Position numbers and translations under genes: made by a program
Part shown: positions 35,297 to 45,240 of the stretch, in pieces
Position numbering within the stretch: the first letter of the stretch is position 1
Layout of the letters: every line of letters begins with the position of its first letter
Source: Sulfuriferula sp.
Lineage (GTDB): Bacteria; Pseudomonadota; Gammaproteobacteria; Burkholderiales; Sulfuriferulaceae
NCBI GenBank assembly: GCA_013140765.1
Contig: JABFSE010000003.1
Location: forward strand, 62,001-126,000
Length of the DNA stretch: 64,000 nt
Direction: 5' to 3'
The notes under the pieces: model-generated
Told to the model about the DNA's origin: nothing
Seen by the model: the letters and a program-made list of their open reading frames with translations, nothing else
Database searches by the model: none

Positions 35297-35849
35297 GGCC
35301 TGCTTCTTCAGATAAGTTGGCGAAATCCACGCCCAATAAACGCATAGCCGCCAGCAAACGCTCATCTGCAGGCAAATCAAACAGTACATGCGTATCAGCA
35401 GCAACGGACAACCACGCATTTTGCGCCATTTCGTTTTCTAACTGACCTGCATCCCAGCCTGCATAACCCAATGACACCATGATTTTATCGGGCCCATGCC
35501 CTTCAGCCCAAGCTTCCAACACGTCTTTAGACGTAGTCAAGCCGACACCATCATGGACAGCCAGCGTTGATTGCCAATCGCCTACAGGCTGATGTAAAAC
35601 GAAACCACGCCCCGCATCAACAGGACCGCCAAAGTAGAGTGGGTTATTTGCAATATCAGGATGGGTCAGCGGCACGTTGAGTTGCGTGTACAAGTCAGCC
35701 ATGTTCATATCAATCGGGCGATTGACGATGACCCCTAGCGCACCTTCTTCATTGTGCTCACAAATATAAGTCAGCGTGCGTGAAAAACGTTCGTCGGCCA
35801 TGTTGGGCATGGCGATAAGGAAGTGTCCAGTGAGGTCGATAGTTTGCAT
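35289..35849 (-). CDS. yqgE: UPF0301 (YqgE/AlgH) protein
   Basis: A 186-residue protein of the YqgE/AlgH family: [55 protein letters not shown] and [21 protein letters not shown]. The biochemical function is unknown. It is the first gene of the yqgE-ruvX-pyrR-pyrB-pyrC' run, a widely conserved order. I start at 35849; the upstream ATG at 35891 adds 14 residues outside the family. Confidence 0.94.
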   Translation of the reverse strand: MQTIDLTGHFLIAMPNMADERFSRTLTYICEHNEEGALGVIVNRPIDMNMADLYTQLNVPLTHPDIANNPLYFGGPVDAGRGFVLHQPVGDWQSTLAVHDGVGLTTSKDVLEAWAEGHGPDKIMVSLGYAGWDAGQLENEMAQNAWLSVAADTHVLFDLPADERLLAAMRLLGVDFANLSEEAGHA

Positions 35850-35968
35850 AATATGCGGATTGTAACGACCTCTGAGCAGAAGCACAATCAATTAAAGGTA
35901 TGCTCATCTCTGCTGGGCACAAGGGTGAGATACGCAAGCCACTTACACACGTTTTTGACGGGATTAAG

Positions 35969-36343
35969 TTACGCAGGCAAGTGCAATAATGTGGCTTGGT
36001 TAGTATCTTTAGCATGCGTTAAGGTGTGTGATAACGCCACATACCCCCCTTGTAAATTGTAAACGCGCTTATAACCTTGCGCCATCAGCAACTCACAGGC
36101 GACGTAGGAACGGTTACCTGAGCGGCAAATAAAAACGACAGGTACGTCTTGTGCCGCAAGCTTGCTGACTTCATCAACAAATTGAGGATTCACATCCCAC
36201 TCAGCATTAAGGATAGGAATATGATGAGATTGATTTATATAACCGCAATCTTGACGCTCATGCTCAAATCGAACATCCACAATAACCGCATTAGGGTGCT
36301 GGGCAATGAATTTTGCAAGCTCTTGGGGGCTCATGTCTTTCAT
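35969..36343 (-). CDS. Rhodanese-domain protein 1
   Basis: A 124-residue single-domain rhodanese with the active-site loop CRSGNRS, which accepts sulfane sulfur on its cysteine. The start is MSPQELAKFIAQHPNAVIVD-like, followed by VRFEHERQDCGYINQSHHIP. AGGAG lies 7 nt before the ATG. It is cytoplasmic, without a signal peptide. It is a paralogue of the next rhodanese gene and both run in the same direction. Confidence 0.92.
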   Translation of the reverse strand: MKDMSPQELAKFIAQHPNAVIVDVRFEHERQDCGYINQSHHIPILNAEWDVNPQFVDEVSKLAAQDVPVVFICRSGNRSYVACELLMAQGYKRVYNLQGGYVALSHTLTHAKDTNQATLLHLPA

Positions 36344-36476
36344 AGTGTTCTCCTAAGTATCATTTTAGTTATTAACCTAGCTAGGGTTATGGTTAATAAT
36401 ATACCCTCTAATAATGGCAGATAACAGCGTACATTTATACTAAGCGCATTGGCAATGCCGACGTTATCAATCGCTA

Positions 36477-36854
36477 TTATGCGGTCACCGTTGGTATGGT
36501 TAGCAATGCGTTCAAGCTGGTATCAATTGCGGCTAATTCAAGCAAGGCAACATGCCCGCCAGTGATGTTGTAGATTTGCGTATAGCCTTGTTCCGCCGCC
36601 ATTTCACCTGCCACACGAGAGCGATTGCCCGAGCGACAGACGAATAGAACAATAGCATCTGGGGGAGCAACCGCCGATAATGCAGTAGCAAAATCTGGAT
36701 TAGGCTCCCAATCGCCTGTAAACAAAGGTACATGATGCGATACGTTCATATACCCATACTCATCACGCTCATTTGCAAAGCGCACATCAACGACTACGGC
36801 AGATGGATAATTGATTAAAAAACCAGATAACGCTTGTGAGCTTATTTCTAACAT
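36477..36854 (-). CDS. Rhodanese-domain protein 2
   Basis: A 125-residue rhodanese with the same CRSGNRS active loop and layout as its neighbour (VRFANERDEYGYMNVSHHVP; GYTQIYNITGGHVALLE). The two clearly arose by tandem duplication but now differ at many positions. The ORF continues past the rhodanese fold by about 20 residues. It is divergent from metH, with 240 bp between starts. Confidence 0.92.
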   Translation of the reverse strand: MLEISSQALSGFLINYPSAVVVDVRFANERDEYGYMNVSHHVPLFTGDWEPNPDFATALSAVAPPDAIVLFVCRSGNRSRVAGEMAAEQGYTQIYNITGGHVALLELAAIDTSLNALLTIPTVTA

Positions 36855-36926
36855 AGCAAACCCCTAAATCTAGCAGTTCAAAAATAAAGAACATGCAGTA
36901 AATAACTCGTTTTTATAAGTGTAAGG

Positions 36927-36954
36927 ACAATGTAAATATACTAGCATACATTGT
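36927..36954. promoter_or_regulatory. 8-bp perfect inverted repeat in the rhodanese/metH gap
   Basis: ACAATGTA (36927-36934) and TACATTGT (36947-36954), separated by 12 bases in an AT-rich 240-bp gap between divergent genes. It could be an operator for a dimeric regulator. It does not match a MetR or MetJ site that I know. Confidence 0.4.
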
Positions 36955-36980
36955 ATTTATTGCCAGAATAAGTCGATTAA

Positions 36981-37008
36981 CTTACAGCGTTAATCTTACA
37001 TTTATAAC
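36981..37008 (+). promoter_or_regulatory. Candidate metH promoter
   Basis: CTTACA (36981-36986), 16 nt, TATAAC (37003-37008), placing a transcript start near 37015 and leaving an 80-nt leader. Matches are four of six (-35) and five of six (-10). No SAM, SAH or cobalamin riboswitch core was recognised in the leader. Confidence 0.4.
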
Positions 37009-37094
37009 GTATAACACGCATGTTAATCGCCTAATCTGGTTTAAGCCAGCGATACCACGTATCATTAGCACCTTTATGTTGCTCTGTTTTCGCC

Positions 37095-40000
37095 ATGATT
37101 AACCGTACAAATTTACTTTTAGATGCCCTCAAAAACCGCATCCTCATCCTCGATGGCGCGATGGGGACGATGATACAAAGCTATAAACTCGAAGAAGCCG
37201 ATTATCGCGGTGCGCGTTTTGCCGATTTTGCGCATGATCTCAAGGGTAATAACGACTTGCTGTGTCTGACTCAGCCGCAAATTATTCAGGCGATACACAG
37301 CGCGTATTTAGCGGCGGGCGCGGACATACTGGAGACCAACAGCTTTAATGCCACTGCGATTTCCATGGCGGATTACCATATGGAAGATCTGGTGTACGAG
37401 CTCAACCATGCGGCGGCACAACTTGCCCGCACTGCCGCTGATGAGTACAGCACGCCTGACCAACCGCGTTTTGTCGCAGGCATTTTGGGCCCTACCAGCC
37501 GCACCGCGAGCATGTCGCCTGATGTCAACGACCCTGGCTTTCGCAATGTTACTTATGATGAGTTAGTAAACACTTACACCGAAGCGATACGCGGCCTGGT
37601 GGACGGTGGTGCGGATATACTGATGGTAGAAACCATCTTCGACACACTCAACGCCAAGGCGGCATTATTTGCTATTGAGCTGTTTTTCGATACGCATAAT
37701 ATACAATTACCCATCATGATTTCGGGCACGATTACCGATGCGTCTGGGCGCACTTTATCGGGGCAAACGACAGAAGCATTCGTGAATTCAGTACGCCATG
37801 TTAAGCCGCTATCAATAGGGCTGAACTGTGCACTGGGCGCGGCAGAGTTGCGCCAGTATGTCGAAGAGCTATCCAACAAAGCCGATTGCTACGTGTCCGC
37901 TCACCCTAACGCGGGCTTGCCCAATGCGTTTGGCGAATATGACGAATCGCCTGAAGCGATGATGGCGCATATTGAGCAATGGGCGGCGGCAGGTATGCTT
38001 AACGTCATTGGCGGCTGTTGTGGCACGACCCCTGCGCACATTGCGGCTATCGCCGAGGCCGTCGCAAAATACCCGCCGCGTGCGATACCTGAAATTGAAC
38101 ACAAGCTGCGCATTGCGGGATTAGAGCCGTTTAATGTCGGCGCAGGCGATTTGTTTGTCAACGTTGGCGAGCGCACTAACGTCACGGGCTCCAAAATGTT
38201 CGCGCGGCTGATTATTAACGAGCAATATGACGAAGCCTTAGCCGTTGCTCGCCTGCAAGTGGAGGCTGGCGCACAAATCATCGACATCAACATGGACGAA
38301 GGCATGTTGGATGCGGAAGCGGCGATGGTACGCTTTCTGCATTTAATCGCGTCCGAGCCTGATATTGCCCGCGTGCCTATCATGATAGATTCGTCGAAAT
38401 GGTCGATTATCGAAGCGGGCTTGAAATGTGTGCAAGGCAAGTGCATCGTTAATTCTATTTCCATGAAAGAAGGCGAAGCAGAGTTCCTCGCCCGCGCCAA
38501 GCTGTGTATGCGCTACGGTGCGGCGGCAGTGGTGATGGCATTTGACGAGGTTGGGCAAGCCGATACGCAGGCGCGTAAAGTCGAGATTTGCACCCGCGCT
38601 TATAAATTGCTCACTGAAAAACTGAATTTCCCACCCGAAGATATTATTTTTGACCCTAACATTTTCGCGGTGGCAACGGGCATAGAAGAGCATAACAATT
38701 ACGCCGTGGACTTCATCGAGGCCACGCGTGAAATCAAGCGCACGCTACCCTATGCCAAAATCTCAGGCGGCGTGTCTAACGTATCGTTCTCGTTCCGTGG
38801 CAATGAGCCTGTGCGCGAAGCCATCCACACCGTGTTCCTCTACCACGCCATCAAAGCGGGTATGGACATGGGTATCGTCAACGCGGGGCAACTCGGCGTT
38901 TACGACAGCATTCCTGCGGATTTACTGGAGCGCGTTGAAGACGTTATCCTCAATCGCCGCCCTGATGCAACCGAACGCATGGTGGAATTTGCCGACGGTG
39001 TCAAAGGCAGCGCAAAAGAGCAGGTTGAAGATTTAAGCTGGCGCGAAATGCCTGTGGAAGCACGTCTGTCACACGCGCTGGTCAAGGGCATTACGACTTA
39101 CATTATCGAAGACACCGAAGCCGCACGTTTGCAAGCTGAACGCCCTATCCACGTCATCGAAGGCGCGTTAATGGCGGGGATGAACGTGGTCGGTGATTTG
39201 TTCGGCGAGGGCAAAATGTTCCTGCCGCAAGTGGTCAAATCCGCTCGCGTGATGAAGCAGGCGGTCGCGCATCTGATACCGTTTATCGAAGAAGAAAAAG
39301 CCTTGAGCGGCGAATGTAGCCAGGCCAAAGGCAAAATCATCATGGCAACGGTCAAGGGCGACGTACACGACATCGGCAAAAACATCGTCGGCGTGGTGCT
39401 GGCATGTAATAACTACGAAGTGGTGGATTTAGGTGTCATGGTTCCCGCCGCCAAAATCCTGCAAGCCGCTATCGACGAAAAAGCCGACATCATTGGCTTG
39501 TCAGGGCTGATTACGCCGTCGCTGGAAGAAATGGCCTACGTTGCCAAAGAAATGACGCGGCTGGGTATGAAACAGCCCTTGCTCATAGGCGGCGCGACAA
39601 CTTCTCTCGCCCACACCGCAGTCAAAATCGAACCAAATTACAACGGTGCAACGATTTACGTCAAAGACGCGTCGCGTGCGGTCGGCGTGTGTACGCAGCT
39701 GCTCTCACCTGAACTGCATGACGCTTACGTGGCAGAAGTCAAAGCTGATTACATCCGCATCCGCGAAAGCCATAAAGGCAAAAAAGCGCAGTCCAAACGC
39801 GCGACATTGGCACAAGCGCGGGCGAATTCATTGGTGACCGACTGGACAAAATACACCCCGCCCGTGCCTAATCAGCTAGGCTTGCAAGTGTTCACTGATT
39901 ATCCATTAGCTGAAATCGCGCCCTACATAGATTGGACTCCGTTTTTCCAGACCTGGGAGTTACATGGTCGTTATCCTAAAATACTCGACGATGAAGTGGT

Positions 40001-40778
40001 GGGCGTAGAAGCACGTAATTTATTTGCCGACGCGCAAGCCATGCTCAAGCGCATCATCGCTGAAAACTGGCTACACGCGAATGGCGTAATAGGCTTATTT
40101 CCCGCCAATCGCGTCAATGATGATATAGAAATTTACACCGATGAAACGCGCACCCAAGTTGCCATGACTTACCACGCGCTACGCCAGCAAATGGAGAAAC
40201 CGCCAGGTCGCCCAAATATGTGTCTGGCTGATTTTATCGCGCCTAAAGACAGCGGCGTGGCAGATTACATCGGTGGCTTTGCCGTCACCTCAGGCATGGG
40301 CATGGACGATCGCGTTGCCGCTTACGAAGCCGATTTAGACGATTACAATGCGATTTTATTCAAGTCATTGGCTGACCGTTTTGCCGAGGCCTTTGCTGAG
40401 TGTATGCACGCCCGTGTGCGCCGTGAGTTTTGGGGCTATGCGCCTGATGAGGCGTTAAATAACGACGACTTAGTTGATGAGAAATATCGTGGTATCCGCC
40501 CTGCACCAGGCTATCCCGCCTGCCCTGAGCACAGCGAAAAAGCCGTGCTGTTTGAGTTACTGCAAGCTACCGCCAACACGGGCATGGTGCTCACAGAAAA
40601 TTATGCCATGATGCCTGCGTCCAGTGTCTCTGGTTTCTATTTTTCGCATCCTGAATCCAGCTATTTTGCCGTTGCCAAAATCGACCGCGACCAGCTTGCG
40701 GACTATGCGCAGCGCAAGGGCTGGGATATGGATACGGCGGAACGCTGGCTCGCGCCTAACCTAGGCTATGACAACTAA
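37095..40778 (+). CDS. metH: Cobalamin-dependent methionine synthase
   Basis: Transfers methyl from 5-methyltetrahydrofolate to homocysteine via cobalamin. It has 1227 residues, the same length as E. coli MetH. The homocysteine domain carries zinc ligands C245 (GLNCALG), C308 and C309 (IGGCCGTTP). The pterin domain has [11 protein letters not shown]. The cobalamin domain has the axial histidine motif [11 protein letters not shown] near residue 755. The C-terminal reactivation domain ends with [12 protein letters not shown] and [15 protein letters not shown]. All four modules are complete. It overlaps the next gene by 11 nt. Confidence 0.98.
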   Translation: MINRTNLLLDALKNRILILDGAMGTMIQSYKLEEADYRGARFADFAHDLKGNNDLLCLTQPQIIQAIHSAYLAAGADILETNSFNATAISMADYHMEDLVYELNHAAAQLARTAADEYSTPDQPRFVAGILGPTSRTASMSPDVNDPGFRNVTYDELVNTYTEAIRGLVDGGADILMVETIFDTLNAKAALFAIELFFDTHNIQLPIMISGTITDASGRTLSGQTTEAFVNSVRHVKPLSIGLNCALGAAELRQYVEELSNKADCYVSAHPNAGLPNAFGEYDESPEAMMAHIEQWAAAGMLNVIGGCCGTTPAHIAAIAEAVAKYPPRAIPEIEHKLRIAGLEPFNVGAGDLFVNVGERTNVTGSKMFARLIINEQYDEALAVARLQVEAGAQIIDINMDEGMLDAEAAMVRFLHLIASEPDIARVPIMIDSSKWSIIEAGLKCVQGKCIVNSISMKEGEAEFLARAKLCMRYGAAAVVMAFDEVGQADTQARKVEICTRAYKLLTEKLNFPPEDIIFDPNIFAVATGIEEHNNYAVDFIEATREIKRTLPYAKISGGVSNVSFSFRGNEPVREAIHTVFLYHAIKAGMDMGIVNAGQLGVYDSIPADLLERVEDVILNRRPDATERMVEFADGVKGSAKEQVEDLSWREMPVEARLSHALVKGITTYIIEDTEAARLQAERPIHVIEGALMAGMNVVGDLFGEGKMFLPQVVKSARVMKQAVAHLIPFIEEEKALSGECSQAKGKIIMATVKGDVHDIGKNIVGVVLACNNYEVVDLGVMVPAAKILQAAIDEKADIIGLSGLITPSLEEMAYVAKEMTRLGMKQPLLIGGATTSLAHTAVKIEPNYNGATIYVKDASRAVGVCTQLLSPELHDAYVAEVKADYIRIRESHKGKKAQSKRATLAQARANSLVTDWTKYTPPVPNQLGLQVFTDYPLAEIAPYIDWTPFFQTWELHGRYPKILDDEVVGVEARNLFADAQAMLKRIIAENWLHANGVIGLFPANRVNDDIEIYTDETRTQVAMTYHALRQQMEKPPGRPNMCLADFIAPKDSGVADYIGGFAVTSGMGMDDRVAAYEADLDDYNAILFKSLADRFAEAFAECMHARVRREFWGYAPDEALNNDDLVDEKYRGIRPAPGYPACPEHSEKAVLFELLQATANTGMVLTENYAMMPASSVSGFYFSHPESSYFAVAKIDRDQLADYAQRKGWDMDTAERWLAPNLGYDN

Positions 40779-41652
40779 ACCCGCGCACGTTATCGCGGCT
40801 TATTTAGCGGTTATTGCAATCTGGTCCACTACGCCGCTGGCGATTAAATGGAGCGGCGTAGGTGCGGATTTTATGTTTCCGTTATTGATGCGCATGAGCC
40901 TGGGCTTGATATTGTGTGCTGGCTTGCTCATAGTTTTACGCATCAGCTTGCCCCTACACCGTGCCGCGATACGTGCGTATTTTGCCGCAGGCGTGGGTAT
41001 AGGCGGCGCGATGACGCTGGTTTATTGGGGCGCGGCAGACATATCATCAGGGCTAATTGCGGTTTTATTTGGCTTGGTACCCGTGTTTACAGGTTTTATC
41101 GCCGCGTTGATGGGACAAGAAGCGCGACTTAGCATCACTAAAATCAGCGGTATTGCCATTGCAATAATGGGGCTCATCATCATTTTTGGTGCAGGTACGC
41201 ACATCACGCCAGCCGCCATCCCTGCTTTTCTTGCTGTGCTTGCCGCCGTGGTGGTGCAATCGGCCAGCTTGGTTTGGGTGAAGCGCGTCGGGGCTGACAT
41301 TCCACCGTTGGCGTTGACGACAGGTGCACTGGCTGTCGTGGTTATGTGTTTATTGCCTGCTTGGTGGATGCTGTTCGGGCAAGTGCCACAATGGACACAA
41401 TTGGCGGTGTTTTCCACTTTGTATTTGGGTATATTTGGCTCGGTAATAGGCTTTACTTTGTATTTTTATGTAACCCAACAACTCGCCGCTGGGCAGGTTG
41501 CGCTGATTACTTTAGTTACGCCCGTCACCGCATTATTGCTTGGGCTGTGGTTAAATCACGAAAACGTACCCTCGCAAATTTGGTTAGGTACAGCTTGTAT
41601 TTTAATTGGCTTAATACTGCATCAACGGCAAGGCACACCCGTGTTAAAATAG
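40768..41652 (+). CDS. DMT/EamA-family transporter
   Basis: A 294-residue inner-membrane protein with about ten helices and the two-repeat EamA layout (first repeat from [19 protein letters not shown], second from [15 protein letters not shown]). Members export amino acids or other metabolites; the substrate is not visible. Its start overlaps metH, so it is likely cotranscribed, which hints at but does not show a link to methionine metabolism. Confidence 0.9.
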   Translation: MTTKPAHVIAAYLAVIAIWSTTPLAIKWSGVGADFMFPLLMRMSLGLILCAGLLIVLRISLPLHRAAIRAYFAAGVGIGGAMTLVYWGAADISSGLIAVLFGLVPVFTGFIAALMGQEARLSITKISGIAIAIMGLIIIFGAGTHITPAAIPAFLAVLAAVVVQSASLVWVKRVGADIPPLALTTGALAVVVMCLLPAWWMLFGQVPQWTQLAVFSTLYLGIFGSVIGFTLYFYVTQQLAAGQVALITLVTPVTALLLGLWLNHENVPSQIWLGTACILIGLILHQRQGTPVLK

Positions 41653-41680
41653 TTCACACTTTTGCCCTGCTTGCCTAATC

Positions 41681-43069
41681 ATGAACCAATTCGTCGCCTC
41701 TGCCGATCAAGAACTTGCCGCAATTAAATTGCCGCCGCATTCGGTTGAAGCAGAGCAGTCTATACTGGGTGGTTTGCTGTTAGAAAATAACGCATGGGAC
41801 AAAATCGCCGATGTCGTCAGCCGACAAGATTTTTATCGGCATGACCATAAACTCATTTACACCGCGATTACCAAGCTACTTGAGCAAAGCAAACCTGCCG
41901 ACGTGGTGACTGTTGCCGAACATCTAGAAAATCTAGCCGAATTAAACAACATCGGCGGCTTGCCCTATTTAGTCGCATTAGCGCAAAACACGCCCTCTGC
42001 CGCGAATATCCGCCGCTATGCCGAAATCGTTCGCGACCGCTCGATTATGCGTAAGCTAGTTGAAGTGGGTACAGATATTGCTGATTCCGCCTATAGTCCA
42101 GCGGGGCGTTCTGCCAACGAATTATTGGACCAAGCGGAATCTAAAGTATTCGACATTGCCGAAGCAGGTGCGCGTAGCCAAAAAGGCTTCTTGGAAATGA
42201 AACCGCTGCTCACTGAAGTGGTCGAGCGTATTGATGAATTATTCAGCCGAGAGAATCAAAGTGACATCACGGGCATCCCCACAGGTTTTGCAGATTTAGA
42301 CAGTAAAACAGCAGGCTTGCAAGCAGGCGACTTAATTATCGTTGCGGGCCGACCATCTATGGGGAAAACTGCATTTTCTATCAACATGGGCGAAAATATC
42401 GCCATAGAAAGCGGTCTGCCTGTGGCGATTTTTTCTATGGAAATGGGCGGCGCACAGCTAGTGATGCGTATGCTAGGCTCTATCGGACGACTAGACCAAC
42501 ACAAACTGCGCACAGGTAAACTGCAAGATGATGATTGGCAAAAACTCACCTACGCCGTCGGCAAGCTCAACGATGCGCCTATCTTTATCGACGAAACACC
42601 TGCGCTCAATTCACTAGAGCTACGCGCCCGCGCCCGTCGCCTACATAGACAATGCGGCAAGCTCGGCTTGATTATAATTGATTACATCCAGCTCATGTCC
42701 AGCGTCACCAGCGGCGAAAATCGCGCCACAGAAGTATCAGAAATCTCACGTTCGCTCAAAGGCTTAGCAAAAGAATTGCAATGCCCCATCGTGGCACTTT
42801 CACAGCTTAATCGCTCATTAGAACAACGACCAAATAAACGCCCAGTGATGTCAGACTTGCGTGAATCAGGGGCGATAGAACAAGATGCGGACGTGATATT
42901 GTTTATTTATCGCGACGAAGTTTATAACCCTGATAGCCCAGACAAGGGTAGCGCGGAAATCATCATTGGCAAACAGCGTAACGGCCCTATCGGCACAGTG
43001 CGCTTAACCTTCCTTGGCGAGCATACGCGCTTTGAGAATTACGCAAATGGGTCTAGCGGGAGTTACTAA
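41681..43069 (+). CDS. dnaB: Replicative DNA helicase DnaB
   Basis: A hexameric 5'-3' helicase (462 residues). The N-terminal DnaB domain has PPHSVEAEQSILGGLLL. The RecA-like domain has Walker A GRPSMGKTAF, Walker B LIIIDYIQLM, and the segments ALSQLNRSLEQRPNKRP and DLRESGAIEQDADVILFIYR. No intein is present. It is followed directly by alr, a common pairing. Confidence 0.98.
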   Translation: MNQFVASADQELAAIKLPPHSVEAEQSILGGLLLENNAWDKIADVVSRQDFYRHDHKLIYTAITKLLEQSKPADVVTVAEHLENLAELNNIGGLPYLVALAQNTPSAANIRRYAEIVRDRSIMRKLVEVGTDIADSAYSPAGRSANELLDQAESKVFDIAEAGARSQKGFLEMKPLLTEVVERIDELFSRENQSDITGIPTGFADLDSKTAGLQAGDLIIVAGRPSMGKTAFSINMGENIAIESGLPVAIFSMEMGGAQLVMRMLGSIGRLDQHKLRTGKLQDDDWQKLTYAVGKLNDAPIFIDETPALNSLELRARARRLHRQCGKLGLIIIDYIQLMSSVTSGENRATEVSEISRSLKGLAKELQCPIVALSQLNRSLEQRPNKRPVMSDLRESGAIEQDADVILFIYRDEVYNPDSPDKGSAEIIIGKQRNGPIGTVRLTFLGEHTRFENYANGSSGSY

Positions 43070-44137
43070 ATGTCACGCCCTGTTTTTGCTTACATCGACA
43101 CGGTCGCGCTACAACATAATTTAAGCGTCATTCGCCGCCATGTTGGCACGTCGCGGATTATCGCAGTGGTCAAAGCGGATGGCTATGGGCATGGATTAGC
43201 CCGCATTGCGCAAGCACTATTGGGTGCAGATAGCTGTGCCGTTGCTTCCATAGACGAAGCCATACAGTTACGCGAATTAGGTTGGACTAAACCCATTCTG
43301 CTATTAGAAGGCGTTTTTGAAATTGAGGAAATCCGCTACTGTATCCAATATGATTTAAGCATCGTTATCCACCATTACGAACAAATCAACATGTTGCGTG
43401 CGGCTAAACTCACGCAAACGATACCTGTATTTATCAAATTCAATAGCGGTATGAATCGGCTGGGCTTCAAGCAGGATGCGTTTCGGACTGCGCTGGCGCA
43501 AATACAATCCATCGCGATGCTATCGCCCATTACTTTAATGAGCCACTTTGCCACAGCCGATGACGACAACGGCATCAGCACGCAGATGAACATCATCCAA
43601 CAGCAATTCGCCCGCCTGCCTTACCCTACCAGCCTCGCTAATTCAGCGGCGGCCTTGCGCTACCCTGCCAGTCATGGCGAATGGATACGCGCAGGCATTG
43701 CCCTCTATGGTGCGTCGCCGTTTGCTGATACTCGTGCCGATACGCTAGATTTACGCCCCGTCATGACTCTCCATAGCCGCATTATCGCGGTGCAAACACT
43801 GATGACAGGCGAGGCATTAGGCTATGGGCTAATTTGGGTGGCTGAACGCAATAGCCGAATTGGCATCGTTGCCTGCGGTTACGCCGACGGTTATCCGCGC
43901 CATGCCAGCACAGGCACACCGATACTCGTCAACGGACAACGCACGCAGGTGCTGGGGCGGGTATCTATGGACATGCTATTCGTCGATTTAACTCAGCTCC
44001 CCGATGCGGGCGTAGGCAGTCAAGTTATTTTATGGGGACAGGGTCTGCCCGTAGAAGAAGTGGCGCAGGCGGCTGGCACAATTAGCTATGAATTGCTGTG
44101 CGCACGTGCAAAACGCGTGACTGAACGCGAGCTTTAA
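43070..44137 (+). CDS. alr: Alanine racemase
   Basis: A PLP enzyme making D-alanine for peptidoglycan (355 residues). The lysine that holds PLP is in AVVKADGYGHGL. The second-face tyrosine is probably in LGYGLIW. RAGIALYGASPF and RVSMDMLFVDL are further family segments. Its ATG follows the dnaB stop with no gap. A perfect palindromic terminator follows. Confidence 0.97.
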   Translation: MSRPVFAYIDTVALQHNLSVIRRHVGTSRIIAVVKADGYGHGLARIAQALLGADSCAVASIDEAIQLRELGWTKPILLLEGVFEIEEIRYCIQYDLSIVIHHYEQINMLRAAKLTQTIPVFIKFNSGMNRLGFKQDAFRTALAQIQSIAMLSPITLMSHFATADDDNGISTQMNIIQQQFARLPYPTSLANSAAALRYPASHGEWIRAGIALYGASPFADTRADTLDLRPVMTLHSRIIAVQTLMTGEALGYGLIWVAERNSRIGIVACGYADGYPRHASTGTPILVNGQRTQVLGRVSMDMLFVDLTQLPDAGVGSQVILWGQGLPVEEVAQAAGTISYELLCARAKRVTEREL

Positions 44138-44151
44138 TGTGGCGGCGCAAT

Positions 44152-44183
44152 AAAAAAGGCGTTCCAATTGGAACGCCTTTTTT
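44152..44183. terminator. Bidirectional terminator, 32-bp perfect palindrome
   Basis: A run of six A, then GGCGTTCC/AATT/GGAACGCC, then six T: fully self-complementary. It serves both alr (plus) and the cytochrome gene (minus), which converge here. Confidence 0.95.
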
Positions 44184-44199
44184 ACGCGAGTAAAACTGT

Positions 44200-44778
44200 T
44201 TATTTCTTCGCGTCTGCCGCTGGTGCAGTGGCAGGTGTTGCGCCCGCTACCGCTGGTGCTGTTGCCGCTGCCGCTGCCGCAGGTGCAGGTGGTGTGAATT
44301 TAGCACCTGCCGCGTTAGCCATGTAAGCCACGCCATTAGCAATTTCAGTATCAGTCAAATCAGGATTGCCGCCACGTGCTGGCATTTGACGGATACCTTC
44401 TAGTGCGTGTTTAATCAGCGTATCGTAACCTTGCTTGATACGAGGACCCCAAGCACCTTTATCTTCATACTTAGGTGAACCTAACGCGCCAGAACCATGG
44501 CAACCGATACACACAGCCGCATATACCTCAGCACCCGTTTTATCTACGTGGATAGCATTAGGGTCTGCCAAGTTGATTTCGCCTACAGGGTGGATACGCT
44601 CTTCAACAGCCGCATCGTTATATGCCATAGATTGCTCAGTAGAATGACTGCCTTGAATTTTTGCAACCAAACCGACAATCAATAAAATTGCGAATAATGG
44701 TGCAAACAAGCCACCCCATAACGCAAAGAAAAACTGCTGAGGGGTGGTTTTGGTCATTTTTGCGTGGTGATCACTCAT
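44200..44778 (-). CDS. Membrane-anchored cytochrome c5-like protein
   Basis: A 192-residue electron carrier with an N-terminal membrane anchor (LFAPLFAILLIVGLVA, about 25-40) and one haem site CIGCH near residue 91. The distal methionine is probably in IRQMPARGG. The domain fits the cytochrome c5/class I family. It ends in about 40 residues of Ala/Pro/Thr repeats and KK, probably a flexible spacer. AAGGA lies 7 nt before the ATG. No partner oxidase is nearby. Confidence 0.9.
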   Translation of the reverse strand: MSDHHAKMTKTTPQQFFFALWGGLFAPLFAILLIVGLVAKIQGSHSTEQSMAYNDAAVEERIHPVGEINLADPNAIHVDKTGAEVYAAVCIGCHGSGALGSPKYEDKGAWGPRIKQGYDTLIKHALEGIRQMPARGGNPDLTDTEIANGVAYMANAAGAKFTPPAPAAAAAATAPAVAGATPATAPAADAKK

Positions 44779-44902
44779 ACATACATCCTTAAAATAAAGT
44801 CATGGATTTGGAATACCCATGATTATAACGTCAATTCTTCAATCGCAAAAGCATAGACTGTAAATTCTACAGGCGGTAGCTTACGTAAACCTGTTTAAGC
44901 TA

Positions 44903-44931
44903 TAGACGTTTGAACACAAAATCGCTATGCT
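44903..44931 (+). promoter_or_regulatory. Candidate promoter of tRNA-Arg
   Basis: TAGACG (44903-44908), 17 nt, TATGCT (44926-44931), ending 12 bp before the mature tRNA. Each hexamer matches consensus at four positions. Position is right; strength is uncertain. Confidence 0.4.
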
Positions 44932-44943
44932 GTCGAACTCAAC

Positions 44944-45020
44944 GCGCCCGTAGCTCAGATGGATAGAGTATTGGTTTCCGAAGCCAAGGGTCACTGGTTC
45001 GACTCCAGTCGGGCGCACCA
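44944..45020 (+). tRNA. tRNA-Arg (anticodon CCG)
   Basis: A complete cloverleaf: acceptor GCGCCCG/CGGGCGC, D arm GCTC/GAGT, anticodon stem TTGGT/GCCAA with loop TTCCGAA giving anticodon CCG, T arm ACTGG/CCAGT with loop TTCGACT, and an encoded ACCA end. It reads the CGG codon. It is a single gene with no neighbouring tRNAs. Confidence 0.97.
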
Positions 45021-45033
45021 AATCTCGACCTGT

Positions 45034-45240
45034 TTACAACAACAGTAAACGCTCCGCCACGATGAGCATACCGAAAACGGCAATTAAAATTACGCCTGCT
45101 TTCAGCACATTCCATACGTAGCGCAAGTAACGCTTATCGCCCGTCAAAAAATACAACGCGCCTGAGAGGATGAGGGCGATACAGGCGAGTATAAATAGTA
45201 AACGAATAATAAACATTAGCTGGCTAGTTGTGGTTGCCAT
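45034..45240 (-). CDS. Small two-helix membrane protein
   Basis: A 68-residue protein with two membrane helices (about 9-30 and 44-66) joined by [16 protein letters not shown] do not recognise the family. It overlaps the end of lpxC by 25 nt, so it is probably the last gene of that transcript, and it starts with a good ATG. No other function can be read. Confidence 0.65.
   Translation of the reverse strand: MATTTSQLMFIIRLLFILACIALILSGALYFLTGDKRYLRYVWNVLKAGVILIAVFGMLIVAERLLLL

Noticed and set aside
7998-35970. Recurrent word GCAGGCAAGT (near 8003, 13693 and 35963) as a DNA uptake signal
   Set aside because: Only three copies were noticed in 64 kb; known uptake words occur far more often. A count over the whole genome would be needed.
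36855-37094. SAH, SAM or cobalamin riboswitch before metH
   Set aside because: No conserved core of these RNAs was recognisable in the leader by eye; a covariance-model search would be decisive.
37901-38500. A 199-codon open frame antisense to metH
   Set aside because: A shadow of a gene whose catalytic residues are all visible.
45032-45050. Small inverted repeat GTTTAC/GTAAAC after tRNA-Arg as a terminator
   Set aside because: The six-pair AT-rich stem has no T run and lies in the stop region of the small membrane protein gene.
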